From the NCBI GenBank assembly GCA_945869675.1, contig CAMBPS010000005.1:1-64000 (forward strand): DNA of 64,000 bases, written 5' to 3'. This DNA is from Prosthecobacter debontii (GTDB lineage: Bacteria > Verrucomicrobiota > Verrucomicrobiia > Verrucomicrobiales > Verrucomicrobiaceae). Both the position numbers and the translations under genes were made by a program. This document shows, in pieces, positions 1-9,790 of the stretch. Position 1 is the stretch's first letter. Each line of letters begins with the position of its first letter. Under the pieces are notes generated by a model, which worked only from the letters and a program-made list of their open reading frames with translations, was not told the origin of the DNA and searched no databases.

Positions 1-38
1 CTGCCATTCTGCGCGCATCATCACCGCCCTTTGCCGCT

Positions 39-1058
39 ATGCTTTCCCAACTTGATTCCCTGAAAACCGAGGCCCTCACCGCCCTCGACACCCTGTCTGA
101 TGAAGCCGCCCTGGAGGCTTACCGGGTGGATTATTTGGGTAAAAAGGGCAAGCTTACAGCTTTAAGTGGTGGCATGCGCGAAGTGCCGGCTGACCTCAAA
201 AAGGAAGTCGGAGCCAAGCTCAATGAGGTTCGTGACGCCATCACCAGTGGCCTGACGGTGCGCCTGGAGGCTCTGCAAGCGGCGAAAGATGCCTCGGCCG
301 TGGCAGGTATTGACATCACGCTTCCCGGCAGGCCGGGAGCAGGCGTCGGCTCTCTCCATCCACTGACACAGATCCGTGATCTGGCCGTGCGCACTCTGCG
401 CCGCATGGGCTTCACCTTGGCTGACGGACCTGAGATTGAAACGGAATGGCATTGTTTTGATGCCCTGAACACTCCAACGGATCACCCGGCCCGCAATGAG
501 AGCGACACCTTTTACATGCCTGACGGCAAACTCCTGCGCACTCACACCAGCAGCGTGCAAGTTCGTACCATGGAAAGCGCCAAGACGCTGCCTGTCCGCA
601 TCATTGCTCCTGGAGCAGCCTATCGCCGTGATGAGATCGATGCCACCCACCTGAGTGTTTTTAATCAAATCGAAGCGCTCTATGTCGATACCGACGTCAG
701 TCTGGCCGATCTGAAAGGCACCTTAGAATATTTCTTCCGCGAGGTCTTCGGTCCGACCACAATCGTTCGCTTCCGCCCACATTTCTTTCCTTTCACTGAG
801 CCGAGCTTCGAGATCGACGTGAAGCTGGAAGCCAAGGGCAAAGAAGCCCGCTGGATCGAGATCGCAGGCTGTGGCATGGTCGATCCGGCCGTCTTTGCCG
901 AGATCAGCAACAAGCGTGGAGACAACCTTTTTGATCCTGAAAAAGTCACCGGCTTTGCTTTTGGCATGGGTCTGGACCGCCTGGCCATGATCATGCACGG
1001 CATTTCAGACATCCGTCATTTGATCGAAAACGACGTACGCTTTTTGCAGCAGTTCTGA
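39..1058 (+). CDS. pheS: Phenylalanyl-tRNA synthetase alpha subunit
   Basis: Full-length 339 aa; class II aaRS motifs (HPLTQIRDLAVRTLRRMGF, GMGLDRLAMIMHGISDIR); followed by pheT. Confidence 0.97.
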   Translation: MLSQLDSLKTEALTALDTLSDEAALEAYRVDYLGKKGKLTALSGGMREVPADLKKEVGAKLNEVRDAITSGLTVRLEALQAAKDASAVAGIDITLPGRPGAGVGSLHPLTQIRDLAVRTLRRMGFTLADGPEIETEWHCFDALNTPTDHPARNESDTFYMPDGKLLRTHTSSVQVRTMESAKTLPVRIIAPGAAYRRDEIDATHLSVFNQIEALYVDTDVSLADLKGTLEYFFREVFGPTTIVRFRPHFFPFTEPSFEIDVKLEAKGKEARWIEIAGCGMVDPAVFAEISNKRGDNLFDPEKVTGFAFGMGLDRLAMIMHGISDIRHLIENDVRFLQQF

Positions 1059-1074
1059 GGTCTTAGACACCCCG

Positions 1075-1177
1075 TTTGACAGAATTAACAAGAGAACAGG
1101 AAGATTTAGATTTCAGCTCCTTAAAACTCATTTCTGTTAATCCTGTCCTTCTGTAAATCCTGTAAAAACAGCCCCGA
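1075..1177. repeat. Degenerate inverted-repeat copy (short or empty version of the GxxExxY cassette)
   Basis: Left arm 1075-1101 tttgacagaattaacaagagaacagga resembles the 1261-1300 arm; right arm 1131-1177 tttctgttaatcctgtccttctgtaaatcctgtaaaaacagcccc resembles 1743-1789. Confidence 0.7.
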
Positions 1178-1260
1178 AAACCGCTCTATAAACTCAGCAC
1201 AAATCACGCACTCCTAGCTCACGCCTACACTCAATTTCAGCTTACAGAAAATCGTCAGAT

Positions 1261-1300
1261 TTTTTCACAGGATTAACAAGAGGACAGGATTAACAGAAAC
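1261..1300. repeat. Left inverted-repeat arm flanking the GxxExxY gene
   Basis: tttttcacaggattaacaagaggacaggattaacagaaac; its reverse complement closely matches 1743-1789. Confidence 0.85.
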
Positions 1301-1315
1301 AAGAAGAGTCAGATC

Positions 1316-1735
1316 ATGACCATGCAGGAACTCACCAAAACAGTCATTGATATGGCTATCGAGATTCATCGGACGATGGGACCTGGGTTTAATGAGTCGA
1401 TTTATCATCGTTGTTTGGAAATCGAACTGGCTGCTGCTGGGATTGATTTCGAATCCAAGGTTCCCATTGATGTTTTCTACAAAGGTAAACTGGTTGGCAA
1501 GTTTGAGGCCGACATGATCCTCATGGTCATCGACAAGCGGCTCTTAATCGAACTCAAGTCCTGCGAGGCAATCTCAAAGTCACACGAAGCGCAAACCGTG
1601 AACTATTTAACTGCCACTAATATTGACGACGGTCTCCTCCTCAATTTCGGGGCACCGTCTCTCGAAATCAGGCATAAATACCGTCTCTACACTCCACGAT
1701 CTGTTAAGGATGTTGCTCCCTTCGATCTTCATTAA
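1316..1735 (+). CDS. GxxExxY protein (PD-(D/E)XK nuclease-like family)
   Basis: GFNESIY (GxxExxY) motif and FEADMI...LLIELKS nuclease-like core; 139 aa, flanked by repeat arms. Confidence 0.92.
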   Translation: MTMQELTKTVIDMAIEIHRTMGPGFNESIYHRCLEIELAAAGIDFESKVPIDVFYKGKLVGKFEADMILMVIDKRLLIELKSCEAISKSHEAQTVNYLTATNIDDGLLLNFGAPSLEIRHKYRLYTPRSVKDVAPFDLH

Positions 1736-1742
1736 AAAAAGA

Positions 1743-1789
1743 AAATCCTGTTAATCCTGTCTTCTTGTTAATCCTGTCAAAACAGCCCT
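1743..1789. repeat. Right inverted-repeat arm flanking the GxxExxY gene
   Basis: aaatcctgttaatcctgtcttcttgttaatcctgtcaaaacagccct; inverted relative to 1261-1300, direct relative to 1131-1177. Confidence 0.85.
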
Positions 1790-1811
1790 CAAATTTCGTC
1801 CACCTCCCTTT

Positions 1812-4214
1812 ATGCAAGTCTCCCTCAATTGGCTCCAAACTCACATCGATCTCAGCAGCTACACGACGCCGCAGCTCTCGGATCTGCTCACTTTCGCGGG
1901 TATCGAAGTGGAAGGGATCGAGGTCAAAGGTCTGGCCACAGACAAAGTGATCGTCGCACAGATTCAGTCCTTTGAGCAGCACCCAAATGCAGACAAGCTC
2001 AGCGTTTGTCAGGTCGATGATGGCTCAGGCTCGTTGCGCCAGATTGTCTGTGGGGCTAAAAACTTCAAGACGGGTGACAAGATTCCCTTAGCTCTTCCGG
2101 GAGCCGCACTGCCGGGCGGCTTTGAGATTAAAGAAGGCAAGCTTCGCGGCATCGACTCCAATGGCATGATGTGCAGCGGCAAGGAACTTGGCATTGGCGA
2201 AGACACCGGCGGGCTGTGGATTCTGGATGCCGATCTGCCGATCGGTAAACCGATCAATCAGATTGTCGAATCTGACACACTGCTGGATCTGGAAATCACC
2301 CCAAATCGTTCTGATCTACTCAGCCATCTTGGACTAGCACGTGAACTGGCAGCTTTGACCGGCTTGCCGCTGAAAGGCATACGCGATCACGTCAAAGCAA
2401 GCTCCACCACCCGCACCGCCAAGGCGGATGAGGTCACTCTGGCTGCTACAGATGGCTGCCCCTACTACACGGCCCGAGTCATCAAAGGCGTCAAGGTCGG
2501 TCCAAGCCCGGCTTGGCTGAAATCACGTCTCGAAAGCATCGGCCTGCGCCCAATCAACAACATCGTGGACATCACGAACTACGTGATGATGGAGATGGGA
2601 CAATCTCTGCATGCTTTTGACCTGGATAAACTGAGCGGCGGCATCGTGGTTCGTCGGGCTAATGAGGGCGAAAAAATCCTCGCTCTTAATGGCCAGGAAT
2701 ACGCTCTACTCACGGAAGATCTGATCATCGCCGATCACCAGCGTCCTCTAGCCATTGCTGGGGTCATGGGTGGTGAGACAACGGGTGTCATCGAAGGCAC
2801 TACCAACATCCTTTTAGAAAGCGCTTACTTCACCCCATCCGGCGTGCGCCGCACCTCACGCCGCCTCAGCCTGCATTCGGATTCCAGCTATCGTTTTGAG
2901 CGTGGCATGGATCCAAAACAAGTGCAGGGCGGCTCCGATCTGGCGATCAAGCTCATTTTGGAAATCGCTGGAGGCATTGCAGAACCAGAATTGTGTGTCG
3001 CGGGTGAAGCGCCAACTTTAGTCAGCGCCGTGGAATTGGATGAAGTGCGCACGCATCGCCTGTTAGGCATCCCTACGCTCACGACTGGGGATGCTCATGC
3101 CATTTTAGAGAAGCTGGGGCTCATCAAACAATCGGCCAACGCCGAAAAAAGCCTCTGGACCATTCCGAGCTATCGTCTCGATTTGCATCGCAGCGTGGAC
3201 CTCGTGGAAGAAGTCGCTCGTGTCATCGGTCTGGATCGTGTGCCTTCTAAATTCACCGCCACCTTTGCCTCGGGAGATGCAACGGATCGCCACTACGATC
3301 ACGCCATGCAACTCCGTCAGGCACTGGTGAATCGTGGCTACAATGAAGCTCAAACCTTGCGTTTGATCTCGACACCGCAGATCGAAGATGCTCTAGGCAA
3401 TCCACTGGCTCAAGCAGGGGCTGCCATGCTGAAAAATCCGCTCAGCGAAGATCTCACCGCGCTGCGTCCGAGTCTGATCCCTGGCCTCCTTGCCAGCGCT
3501 GCACTCAATATCCGCCAAGGTGCCTCACGCCTTCGTTTGTTCGAAGTGGGGCGCGTTTTTCTGAAAATGCCAAATGGCATGGTGCGGGAAGAAGAGCGGC
3601 TTGCCATTCTCCTCAGTGGTCCGGTTTCACCCAGCTCATGGCATGGTCGTGTCACCGCAGCTGCGGATGTCTTTGATCTGCGTGGTGTCGTGGAATCACT
3701 TCCAGGCGTTTCAGCTTTAGAAACGAAGGCACTTAAAGACAACGGTACCTTCCTGATGCCTAGCGAACTCAAGATCGGCAATCGCGTGCTTGGTTGGATC
3801 GCCCAGGTGCATCCAGCCCGCGCTCGTCAAATCGATGCACGTCAGCCAGTCTATGTGGTCGAGCTTCTGCTCAGCGCTCTGCGTCAGGGCAGCACGGGTC
3901 CTGCTAAGTTCACGGACCTTCCGCGCTTCCCCGGCATGACTCGAGACGTGGCCTTTGAGCTTCCGGCAGAGGTCTCTCACAGCCAAGTCAGCGCCTTTTT
4001 TGCCAGCCTCAAAGAACCGCTGCTCATCAAGTCCGAACTGTTCGACGTCTTCACCGATCCCACAGGAACCAAGCTGCCCATGGACCGTAAATCCACCGCC
4101 TGGACTTTGACTTACCGGAACTCCGAAAAAACGCTTGAGACAGCCGAAGTCGAAGCCGCCCACGCCCGCATCCTAGCTGCTTTACAAAAAGCGCTGCCTG
4201 TGACGATACGGTGA
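1812..4214 (+). CDS. pheT: Phenylalanyl-tRNA synthetase beta subunit
   Basis: 800 aa; N-terminal tRNA-binding domain (VIVAQIQSFEQHPNADKLSVCQVD), B3/B4 and C-terminal anticodon-binding regions. Confidence 0.97.
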   Translation: MQVSLNWLQTHIDLSSYTTPQLSDLLTFAGIEVEGIEVKGLATDKVIVAQIQSFEQHPNADKLSVCQVDDGSGSLRQIVCGAKNFKTGDKIPLALPGAALPGGFEIKEGKLRGIDSNGMMCSGKELGIGEDTGGLWILDADLPIGKPINQIVESDTLLDLEITPNRSDLLSHLGLARELAALTGLPLKGIRDHVKASSTTRTAKADEVTLAATDGCPYYTARVIKGVKVGPSPAWLKSRLESIGLRPINNIVDITNYVMMEMGQSLHAFDLDKLSGGIVVRRANEGEKILALNGQEYALLTEDLIIADHQRPLAIAGVMGGETTGVIEGTTNILLESAYFTPSGVRRTSRRLSLHSDSSYRFERGMDPKQVQGGSDLAIKLILEIAGGIAEPELCVAGEAPTLVSAVELDEVRTHRLLGIPTLTTGDAHAILEKLGLIKQSANAEKSLWTIPSYRLDLHRSVDLVEEVARVIGLDRVPSKFTATFASGDATDRHYDHAMQLRQALVNRGYNEAQTLRLISTPQIEDALGNPLAQAGAAMLKNPLSEDLTALRPSLIPGLLASAALNIRQGASRLRLFEVGRVFLKMPNGMVREEERLAILLSGPVSPSSWHGRVTAAADVFDLRGVVESLPGVSALETKALKDNGTFLMPSELKIGNRVLGWIAQVHPARARQIDARQPVYVVELLLSALRQGSTGPAKFTDLPRFPGMTRDVAFELPAEVSHSQVSAFFASLKEPLLIKSELFDVFTDPTGTKLPMDRKSTAWTLTYRNSEKTLETAEVEAAHARILAALQKALPVTIR

Positions 4215-4274
4215 TCTCGCCTTGGCACTACAGCCAAGTCATTTCTCACGGTGCTCCGGCCTGCATCATCGAGG

Positions 4275-4880
4275 CTAGGCTTGGAGCTTTTCTGTCAGCC
4301 AGGTTTGCATTTCAGCCATGGCTCTAGCGCGATGGCTCAGGCTGTTTTTCACTTCAGGAGAAAGCACCCCAAACGTGTCCTCATAACCCACTGGCTGAAA
4401 CAGAGCATCATAGCCAAAACCACCCGCGCCCTGTTCTTCCAATCTCAAATGACCTTCCACAGCACCCTGAGTGACATGCAACACCTGCTCATCTTTGACC
4501 AAGGCTAGACTGCAGCGGAAACGCCCCGTGAAGCCAGTGCTAGGCTGCTCCAGTGCCCCCAAGGCCGCTTTGAGCTTTTGCCGATTGTCCGCATCCGTCG
4601 CCCCCTCCCCTGCATAACGGGCAGACCACACGCCGGGCTCACCTTTGAGAGCATCTACTTCAAGTCCCGAATCATCAGCCAGAACTAGCAGACCTGGTAG
4701 CGCGGCGCTCGCCCCCTGAGCCTTGAGGATCGCATTGGCCGCAAACGTCGTCCCGGTTTCCTCTGGCAAAGTAACACCAGGAAAGGCACTCAAGCTATGC
4801 ACCTGCCAACCGACTCCCAGCATGGCAGCGATCTCTTGAGTCTTATGGGCATTGGAAGTGGCAACGAGAAGTTCAGACAT
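4275..4880 (-). CDS. rdgB: RdgB/HAM1 family non-canonical purine NTP pyrophosphatase (start trimmed to MSELLVATSN)
   Basis: LLVATSNAHKTQEI, LADDSGLEVDAL, GVWSARYAG, GFGYDALF motifs. Confidence 0.95.
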   Translation of the reverse strand: MSELLVATSNAHKTQEIAAMLGVGWQVHSLSAFPGVTLPEETGTTFAANAILKAQGASAALPGLLVLADDSGLEVDALKGEPGVWSARYAGEGATDADNRQKLKAALGALEQPSTGFTGRFRCSLALVKDEQVLHVTQGAVEGHLRLEEQGAGGFGYDALFQPVGYEDTFGVLSPEVKNSLSHRARAMAEMQTWLTEKLQA

Positions 4881-5077
4881 GGTTAGCGATAGACAAAAGC
4901 AGGCGCCGCTAGGGCTCAAATCGAATTCTCACCTTTCTCAAGACAGCTCTCCAAATTCCTTGCGACCAGAATGATTAACCAGCAGCCCAGCGCATCCTCC
5001 TGCCGAAACCCCTTTTCTGAGCAGACGAGGCATTGCACGGTGCTCTGACTCACGTATAAGGAAGATCTTCCCCTGAC

Positions 5078-6208
5078 ATGCCTTCTGACTTTTTGCCCAT
5101 TCTTGATGCTCTGCCTGAGCGTAAATCGCCGCTGATGGAGCGGTTTTGGTCGCTTCTGGAGGTCAAGTCACCCTCCCAACTCGAAGCGATGGCGCGTGAA
5201 GCGCGGGCGATCACGAGACGGAATTTCGGTCGGACGATGCGTATGTTTGCGCCGCTGTATGTGTCGAATGAATGCGTCAACAACTGCTCCTATTGCGGTT
5301 TCTCACGGGACAATGCCTCCATCATGCGAGTGACGCTAACGATTGAGCAAGTCGTCAAGGAAGCGCAGCATCTGGTAGCGCAAGGCTTTCGAAACATCCT
5401 GCTGGTGGCGGGCGAACATCCAAAATTTGTCAGTGATGGCTATCTGGAAGAATGCATCCGGGCGATCCGGGAGTTTGTGCCGACCATCGGGATCGAAGTG
5501 GGACCAATGGAGGCACCGGAGTATGCGCTGATGGTGAAAGCGGGTAGCGAGGGGCTGGTGGTCTATCAGGAGACCTATGATCGGGCGATTTATGCAGACA
5601 TGCATACCGCTGGACCCAAAAAAGATTTTGAATGGCGCATGGCCTGTCCCGAGCGCGGCTATGAAGGTGGGTTCCGCCGGATTGGTATTGGCGCTTTGTT
5701 TGGTCTGAGTGATTGGCGACTGGAGGCCCTGCGTTTGGCCGCGCATCTGGAGCATCTGTATAAACACTGCTGGAAAGCCAGCTTTACGGTAGCCTTTCCA
5801 CGTCTGCGTCCTGCCGCAGGTGGTTTTGCGCCCATGACCGGTTTTCCCGACTGGGCACTGGTCCAGACGATTGCCGCCTTTCGGATTGTTTTCCCTGAGG
5901 TGGGAATCGTGCTAAGCACGCGAGAGCCTGCACCGCTGCGGGATGCGCTGGCACCACTGGGTATCACGGTCATGAGCGCCGGTAGTCATACCGAACCCGG
6001 CGGCTACACCGGAGCCGGCAGTGAGGATCTGCATCAGACGGTCAAAGGTCGCCGGGTGGAACTGACGACGAAAGACGAATCAGCCAAGGCTGAAGGGCAA
6101 TTCGGCATTGCCGATGAGCGATCACCAGCGGAGGTAGCCGCGATGCTTAAAGCTCAAGGACTCGACGCCGTCTGGAAAGACTGGGACCCAGCGATTCTGG
6201 CAGCCTGA
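5078..6208 (+). CDS. thiH: 2-iminoacetate synthase ThiH (radical SAM)
   Basis: Radical SAM CVNNCSYCGF motif; 376 aa with ThiH-type architecture. Confidence 0.93.
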   Translation: MPSDFLPILDALPERKSPLMERFWSLLEVKSPSQLEAMAREARAITRRNFGRTMRMFAPLYVSNECVNNCSYCGFSRDNASIMRVTLTIEQVVKEAQHLVAQGFRNILLVAGEHPKFVSDGYLEECIRAIREFVPTIGIEVGPMEAPEYALMVKAGSEGLVVYQETYDRAIYADMHTAGPKKDFEWRMACPERGYEGGFRRIGIGALFGLSDWRLEALRLAAHLEHLYKHCWKASFTVAFPRLRPAAGGFAPMTGFPDWALVQTIAAFRIVFPEVGIVLSTREPAPLRDALAPLGITVMSAGSHTEPGGYTGAGSEDLHQTVKGRRVELTTKDESAKAEGQFGIADERSPAEVAAMLKAQGLDAVWKDWDPAILAA

Positions 6209-6209
6209 T

Positions 6210-7166
6210 TCATTGGGCCCAGCCAAGATCGATGATTTGAGCACGGTGATCGGAGCCGACATCGGGGCCGATTTGGCGACCAGTGATGCGCAGCGATTTC
6301 GTGGTCAGTGCATGATCAATCGGGATCGCGAATGGCGAATTGAGCCGCCAAGTAGGTTGCCAAGCATTGGCAGCCAGACGCAGGCCACTGCTGCGAGTCA
6401 GGCTCGACATGGCATGAGACCAGGGGCTGGCATTAAGGTCTCCGATGACGAGTATGGGTTCCTGAATGGTGGAGACCCAATCAGGGATGGCGGAAAGTTG
6501 CTGATCACGACTCGCAGCATAGTAGCTGCTGATCGGCGGCAGCGGATGGGTGCCGAGCAGTCGAAATTCGCGACCCGCGTGCTTGATCAAAACCTGCAAC
6601 GAAGGCACCGAGGATCTCAATTCGTCCGTCAGAAGCGTGATTTCTTGCAAAGGCACTCGGCTATACATGGCGAGACCAAAATTATCCTGTCGGACATTTT
6701 GCCAGTGGTGAGGATGAGTCTTGAGAAGCGGCCTAAGCGCACTGATCCAGACATCATCGACTTCCATGAGGAAAATGACATCGGCATGGGTCGAATGAAG
6801 GAAGTCGATCACCGCATCATGATCGTCATTGGAGGTCAGCACGTTTAGACTCACCACCCGCAGCTTAAAATCAACGACTGAGGTGCTGGTGCGGCCGGAG
6901 CTTGGCTGACCGATGAGCCAAGCATTCAGCATGAGTGTGGTCAGGCCAGCGAGCTTGACCAAGGTTCGTTTTCTCCAAAAAGCCCAGGCAACAGCGAGGA
7001 TGCAGACGAACAAATACTGCCAACGAAAATGACTGAAAAGATCCAGCACCCAATGCCAGCGCCCGAGCTGGCCAAGCCATGAACCGATGAGAGATGAAAG
7101 AAAGATGACATCGATCATGCCCTCTAGATGGACACTGCGTGAAATAAAGGCGGGACTTTGAGGCAT
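6210..7166 (-). CDS. Endonuclease/exonuclease/phosphatase family membrane-anchored protein
   Basis: LRVVSLNVLTSN, ILVIGDLNASPWS, GSDHRAQI motifs; N-terminal hydrophobic segments. Confidence 0.85.
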   Translation of the reverse strand: MPQSPAFISRSVHLEGMIDVIFLSSLIGSWLGQLGRWHWVLDLFSHFRWQYLFVCILAVAWAFWRKRTLVKLAGLTTLMLNAWLIGQPSSGRTSTSVVDFKLRVVSLNVLTSNDDHDAVIDFLHSTHADVIFLMEVDDVWISALRPLLKTHPHHWQNVRQDNFGLAMYSRVPLQEITLLTDELRSSVPSLQVLIKHAGREFRLLGTHPLPPISSYYAASRDQQLSAIPDWVSTIQEPILVIGDLNASPWSHAMSSLTRSSGLRLAANAWQPTWRLNSPFAIPIDHALTTKSLRITGRQIGPDVGSDHRAQIIDLGWAQ

Positions 7167-7257
7167 GAGGGAAAGGTTGACCTAGTCTTACGATGGAGTG
7201 TTCGATTCATCATGAAAGAACTGGGCATCTGGACTCAATCGATTTAAAGTTGTAGCC

Positions 7258-7722
7258 ATGTCACTTAACGATCCTCGCATTGAAGTCAGCATTGGCACCC
7301 AGCGCTTAAAGTTCTGGGATGGGCACAGGCTGGTGATGGATGTCCCCTGCTCGACCTCGAAATTTGGCCTAGGTACGCAGCTTGGGAGCAACAAGACACC
7401 TCTGGGCAGCTTTAAAGTGCAGGAGAAGCATGGCGCGGATGCTGCCAGCGGCACCATTTTTAAATCCAGACAAAACGTGGGTCAGTGGCTGCCCGGTATG
7501 GAAACGCAGAGTGATCTGGTGCTAACGCGTATTCTCTGGCTGGGCGGCACCCAGCCGCACAATGCCAATACCTTTGAACGCTACATCTACATCCACGGCA
7601 CCAACGACGAAGCCCGCATCGGTCGCGCCATGAGCCATGGCTGCGTGCGCCTGAGAAATGCTGATGTGATCCAGCTTTTTGATCTGGTGCCTCTGGGAAC
7701 GGCGGTGTGGATCTCTGAGTGA
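7258..7722 (+). CDS. L,D-transpeptidase (YkuD) family protein
   Basis: YIHGTNDEARIGRAMSHGCVRLRNADV catalytic motif. Confidence 0.93.
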   Translation: MSLNDPRIEVSIGTQRLKFWDGHRLVMDVPCSTSKFGLGTQLGSNKTPLGSFKVQEKHGADAASGTIFKSRQNVGQWLPGMETQSDLVLTRILWLGGTQPHNANTFERYIYIHGTNDEARIGRAMSHGCVRLRNADVIQLFDLVPLGTAVWISE

Positions 7723-7777
7723 TGAAAACGCATTCCGCCTTTGCACCGGAGCGCGGCCCCGACATGGTGAGCGGCTC

Positions 7778-9784
7778 ATGATTAGCATCCTCGATCCCTC
7801 AGAAGGCAGCCACGGTGGCCCCACACTCGTGGAGAGGATGCATTTGGCTTTTTCCAACGATGGAAAGTTGGCGGGATCGCCTCAGTTCGAGTATCGCTCG
7901 CAGCAGCAGCACATGGCTGAATTGGTCGCTGGGGCGCTGGAGAAAAATCGGGCGCTGATCGTGGAAGCCGCAACGGGAGTCGGTAAGTCTCTGGCCTATT
8001 TGCTGCCAGCCGCCACCTTTGCGCTGGAACAAAAGCGGAAGGCGATCATCTGCACTCACACGATCAATTTGCAGGAGCAGTTGATCCACAAAGACATCCC
8101 CATCGTGAAAAAGGTGGTGGGGGATTTTCATGCGGAGTTGCTGAAGGGCCGAAATAACTATTTGTGTCCGACCCGGCTGAAGAGTGCGTTTTCGCAGACA
8201 GGCGATCTCTTCAGCAGCAGCGAGGCGGCAGAGCTTCAATTGATCGAGGAATGGCACCGTGAGAACCCAACGGCGACGCTCAGTGAGATGGACTTCACCC
8301 CGGGCGCGCGACTCTGGTCCATGGTGCGCAGCGAGCCTCATGCTTGCACGCCACGGCGTTGCCCGCCTGGAAGTGGCTGTGTTTACCAAGACGTGCGCCG
8401 GCGCATGGCCGCAGCCGATCTGCTGGTGCTGAATCACACGCTTTTCTTCACTCTGATGGCCTCAGCCGAAGAGACTCTGGCAGATGATGCCAATTTCATC
8501 TTTCCGCGCGATTTTGTGATCTTGGATGAGGCCCACACGATCGAAAACATCGCTGCGCAGGCCTTTGGCATTCATGTCAGCGAATCGAGTGTGCGCTTTG
8601 AACTAGGGCGACTCTACAATCCGAAAACTCGCAAGGGCTTCTTTGCCAGCGTGGGGGATAGCGACGCGATCCGTGATGTGGTGCAGGCGATTGCCATGAC
8701 GGAGACGTTTTTCCGCAATGCCGAGGCCGTCTGTAAATTCACGGGGACCTATGCCAAAGAGTTCCGCATCCGTGAGCCGGGTCTTGTGGAAAATGAGCTG
8801 GCACTGCCGCTGCAACGCGTGGCCAACTTTGCCCTCAAGGCGGGTGATGCCGCCAAGAGCGAGGGCCAGCGACTCGAGTTGCACGACATCGCCAAGCGGC
8901 TCGGTGGACTGCGCACGAACCTGAGTGCCTTCCTAGATCAAACGGAGGATGGGCATGTTTATTGGGCAGAGCGTGGCACGGGAGATCATCGCAGTTTAGC
9001 CCTGCATAGCGCCCCGATTGATGTGTCACCAAAGCTCGAAGAAATCTTTTTTGGCGGCGGCAAGGCCTGTGTTTTCACCAGTGCCACGTTAAGCGTCGGA
9101 GATGACGAACGGCTGAATTACTTCCGCAATCGAGTCGGTGGGCAAAAGGCGCAATCGGCCTGCATTCACAGTCCGTTTGATTTCAAAAAGCAGATGCGTC
9201 TCTATTTAGTGAAGCGCATGCCCGAGCCGAAAGATGAGGCCTACGGAGATGCCATGCAGGATAAGATTTCCCATTTCCTGGGTTTATCTCAGGGGCGAGC
9301 GTTTGTGCTCTTTACCAGTTATACCCAAATGACCGCCATGGCGGATCGGTTGGAAGATTTCTGCCTCGACAATGGCTGGCGTTTGCTGGTTCAGGGTCGC
9401 GGCATGCCACGCCATCAGCTTTTGGCAGAGTTCAAAAAAGACGTGCACAGCATCCTCTTCGGCACCGACAGCTTCTGGACCGGTGTGGACGTCCCTGGCG
9501 AGGCCCTGAGCAATGTGATCATCACTCGCCTGCCCTTTGCTGTGCCAGATCATCCACTCACCGCAAGCCGCATGGAGCACCTGGAAGAACAAGGCATCAA
9601 CAGCTTCAGCGAATACAGCGTGCCCGAAGCCATCCTGAAACTCCGCCAAGGCGTAGGTCGCCTCATCCGCACACAAAAGGACCAAGGCATGGTCGTCATC
9701 CTCGACAACCGCATCCTCTCCAAGCCCTATGGCCGCGCCTTCCTAGCCTCCCTTCCCGATTGCCCGACCGAGATCGTGGCCTGA
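7778..9784 (+). CDS. DinG/XPD-like ATP-dependent DNA helicase (start estimated)
   Basis: Walker A VEAATGVGKSLAYLLP; ILDEAHTIENIA; Cys cluster CTPRRCPPGSGCVY; RQGVGRLIRTQKDQG. Confidence 0.93.
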   Translation: MISILDPSEGSHGGPTLVERMHLAFSNDGKLAGSPQFEYRSQQQHMAELVAGALEKNRALIVEAATGVGKSLAYLLPAATFALEQKRKAIICTHTINLQEQLIHKDIPIVKKVVGDFHAELLKGRNNYLCPTRLKSAFSQTGDLFSSSEAAELQLIEEWHRENPTATLSEMDFTPGARLWSMVRSEPHACTPRRCPPGSGCVYQDVRRRMAAADLLVLNHTLFFTLMASAEETLADDANFIFPRDFVILDEAHTIENIAAQAFGIHVSESSVRFELGRLYNPKTRKGFFASVGDSDAIRDVVQAIAMTETFFRNAEAVCKFTGTYAKEFRIREPGLVENELALPLQRVANFALKAGDAAKSEGQRLELHDIAKRLGGLRTNLSAFLDQTEDGHVYWAERGTGDHRSLALHSAPIDVSPKLEEIFFGGGKACVFTSATLSVGDDERLNYFRNRVGGQKAQSACIHSPFDFKKQMRLYLVKRMPEPKDEAYGDAMQDKISHFLGLSQGRAFVLFTSYTQMTAMADRLEDFCLDNGWRLLVQGRGMPRHQLLAEFKKDVHSILFGTDSFWTGVDVPGEALSNVIITRLPFAVPDHPLTASRMEHLEEQGINSFSEYSVPEAILKLRQGVGRLIRTQKDQGMVVILDNRILSKPYGRAFLASLPDCPTEIVA

Positions 9785-9790
9785 GTTTGC

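Noticed and set aside
4920-5077. Possible TPP riboswitch upstream of thiH
   Set aside because: No convincing THI-box (CUGAGA plus ACCUGAUCUGG-type) sequence found.
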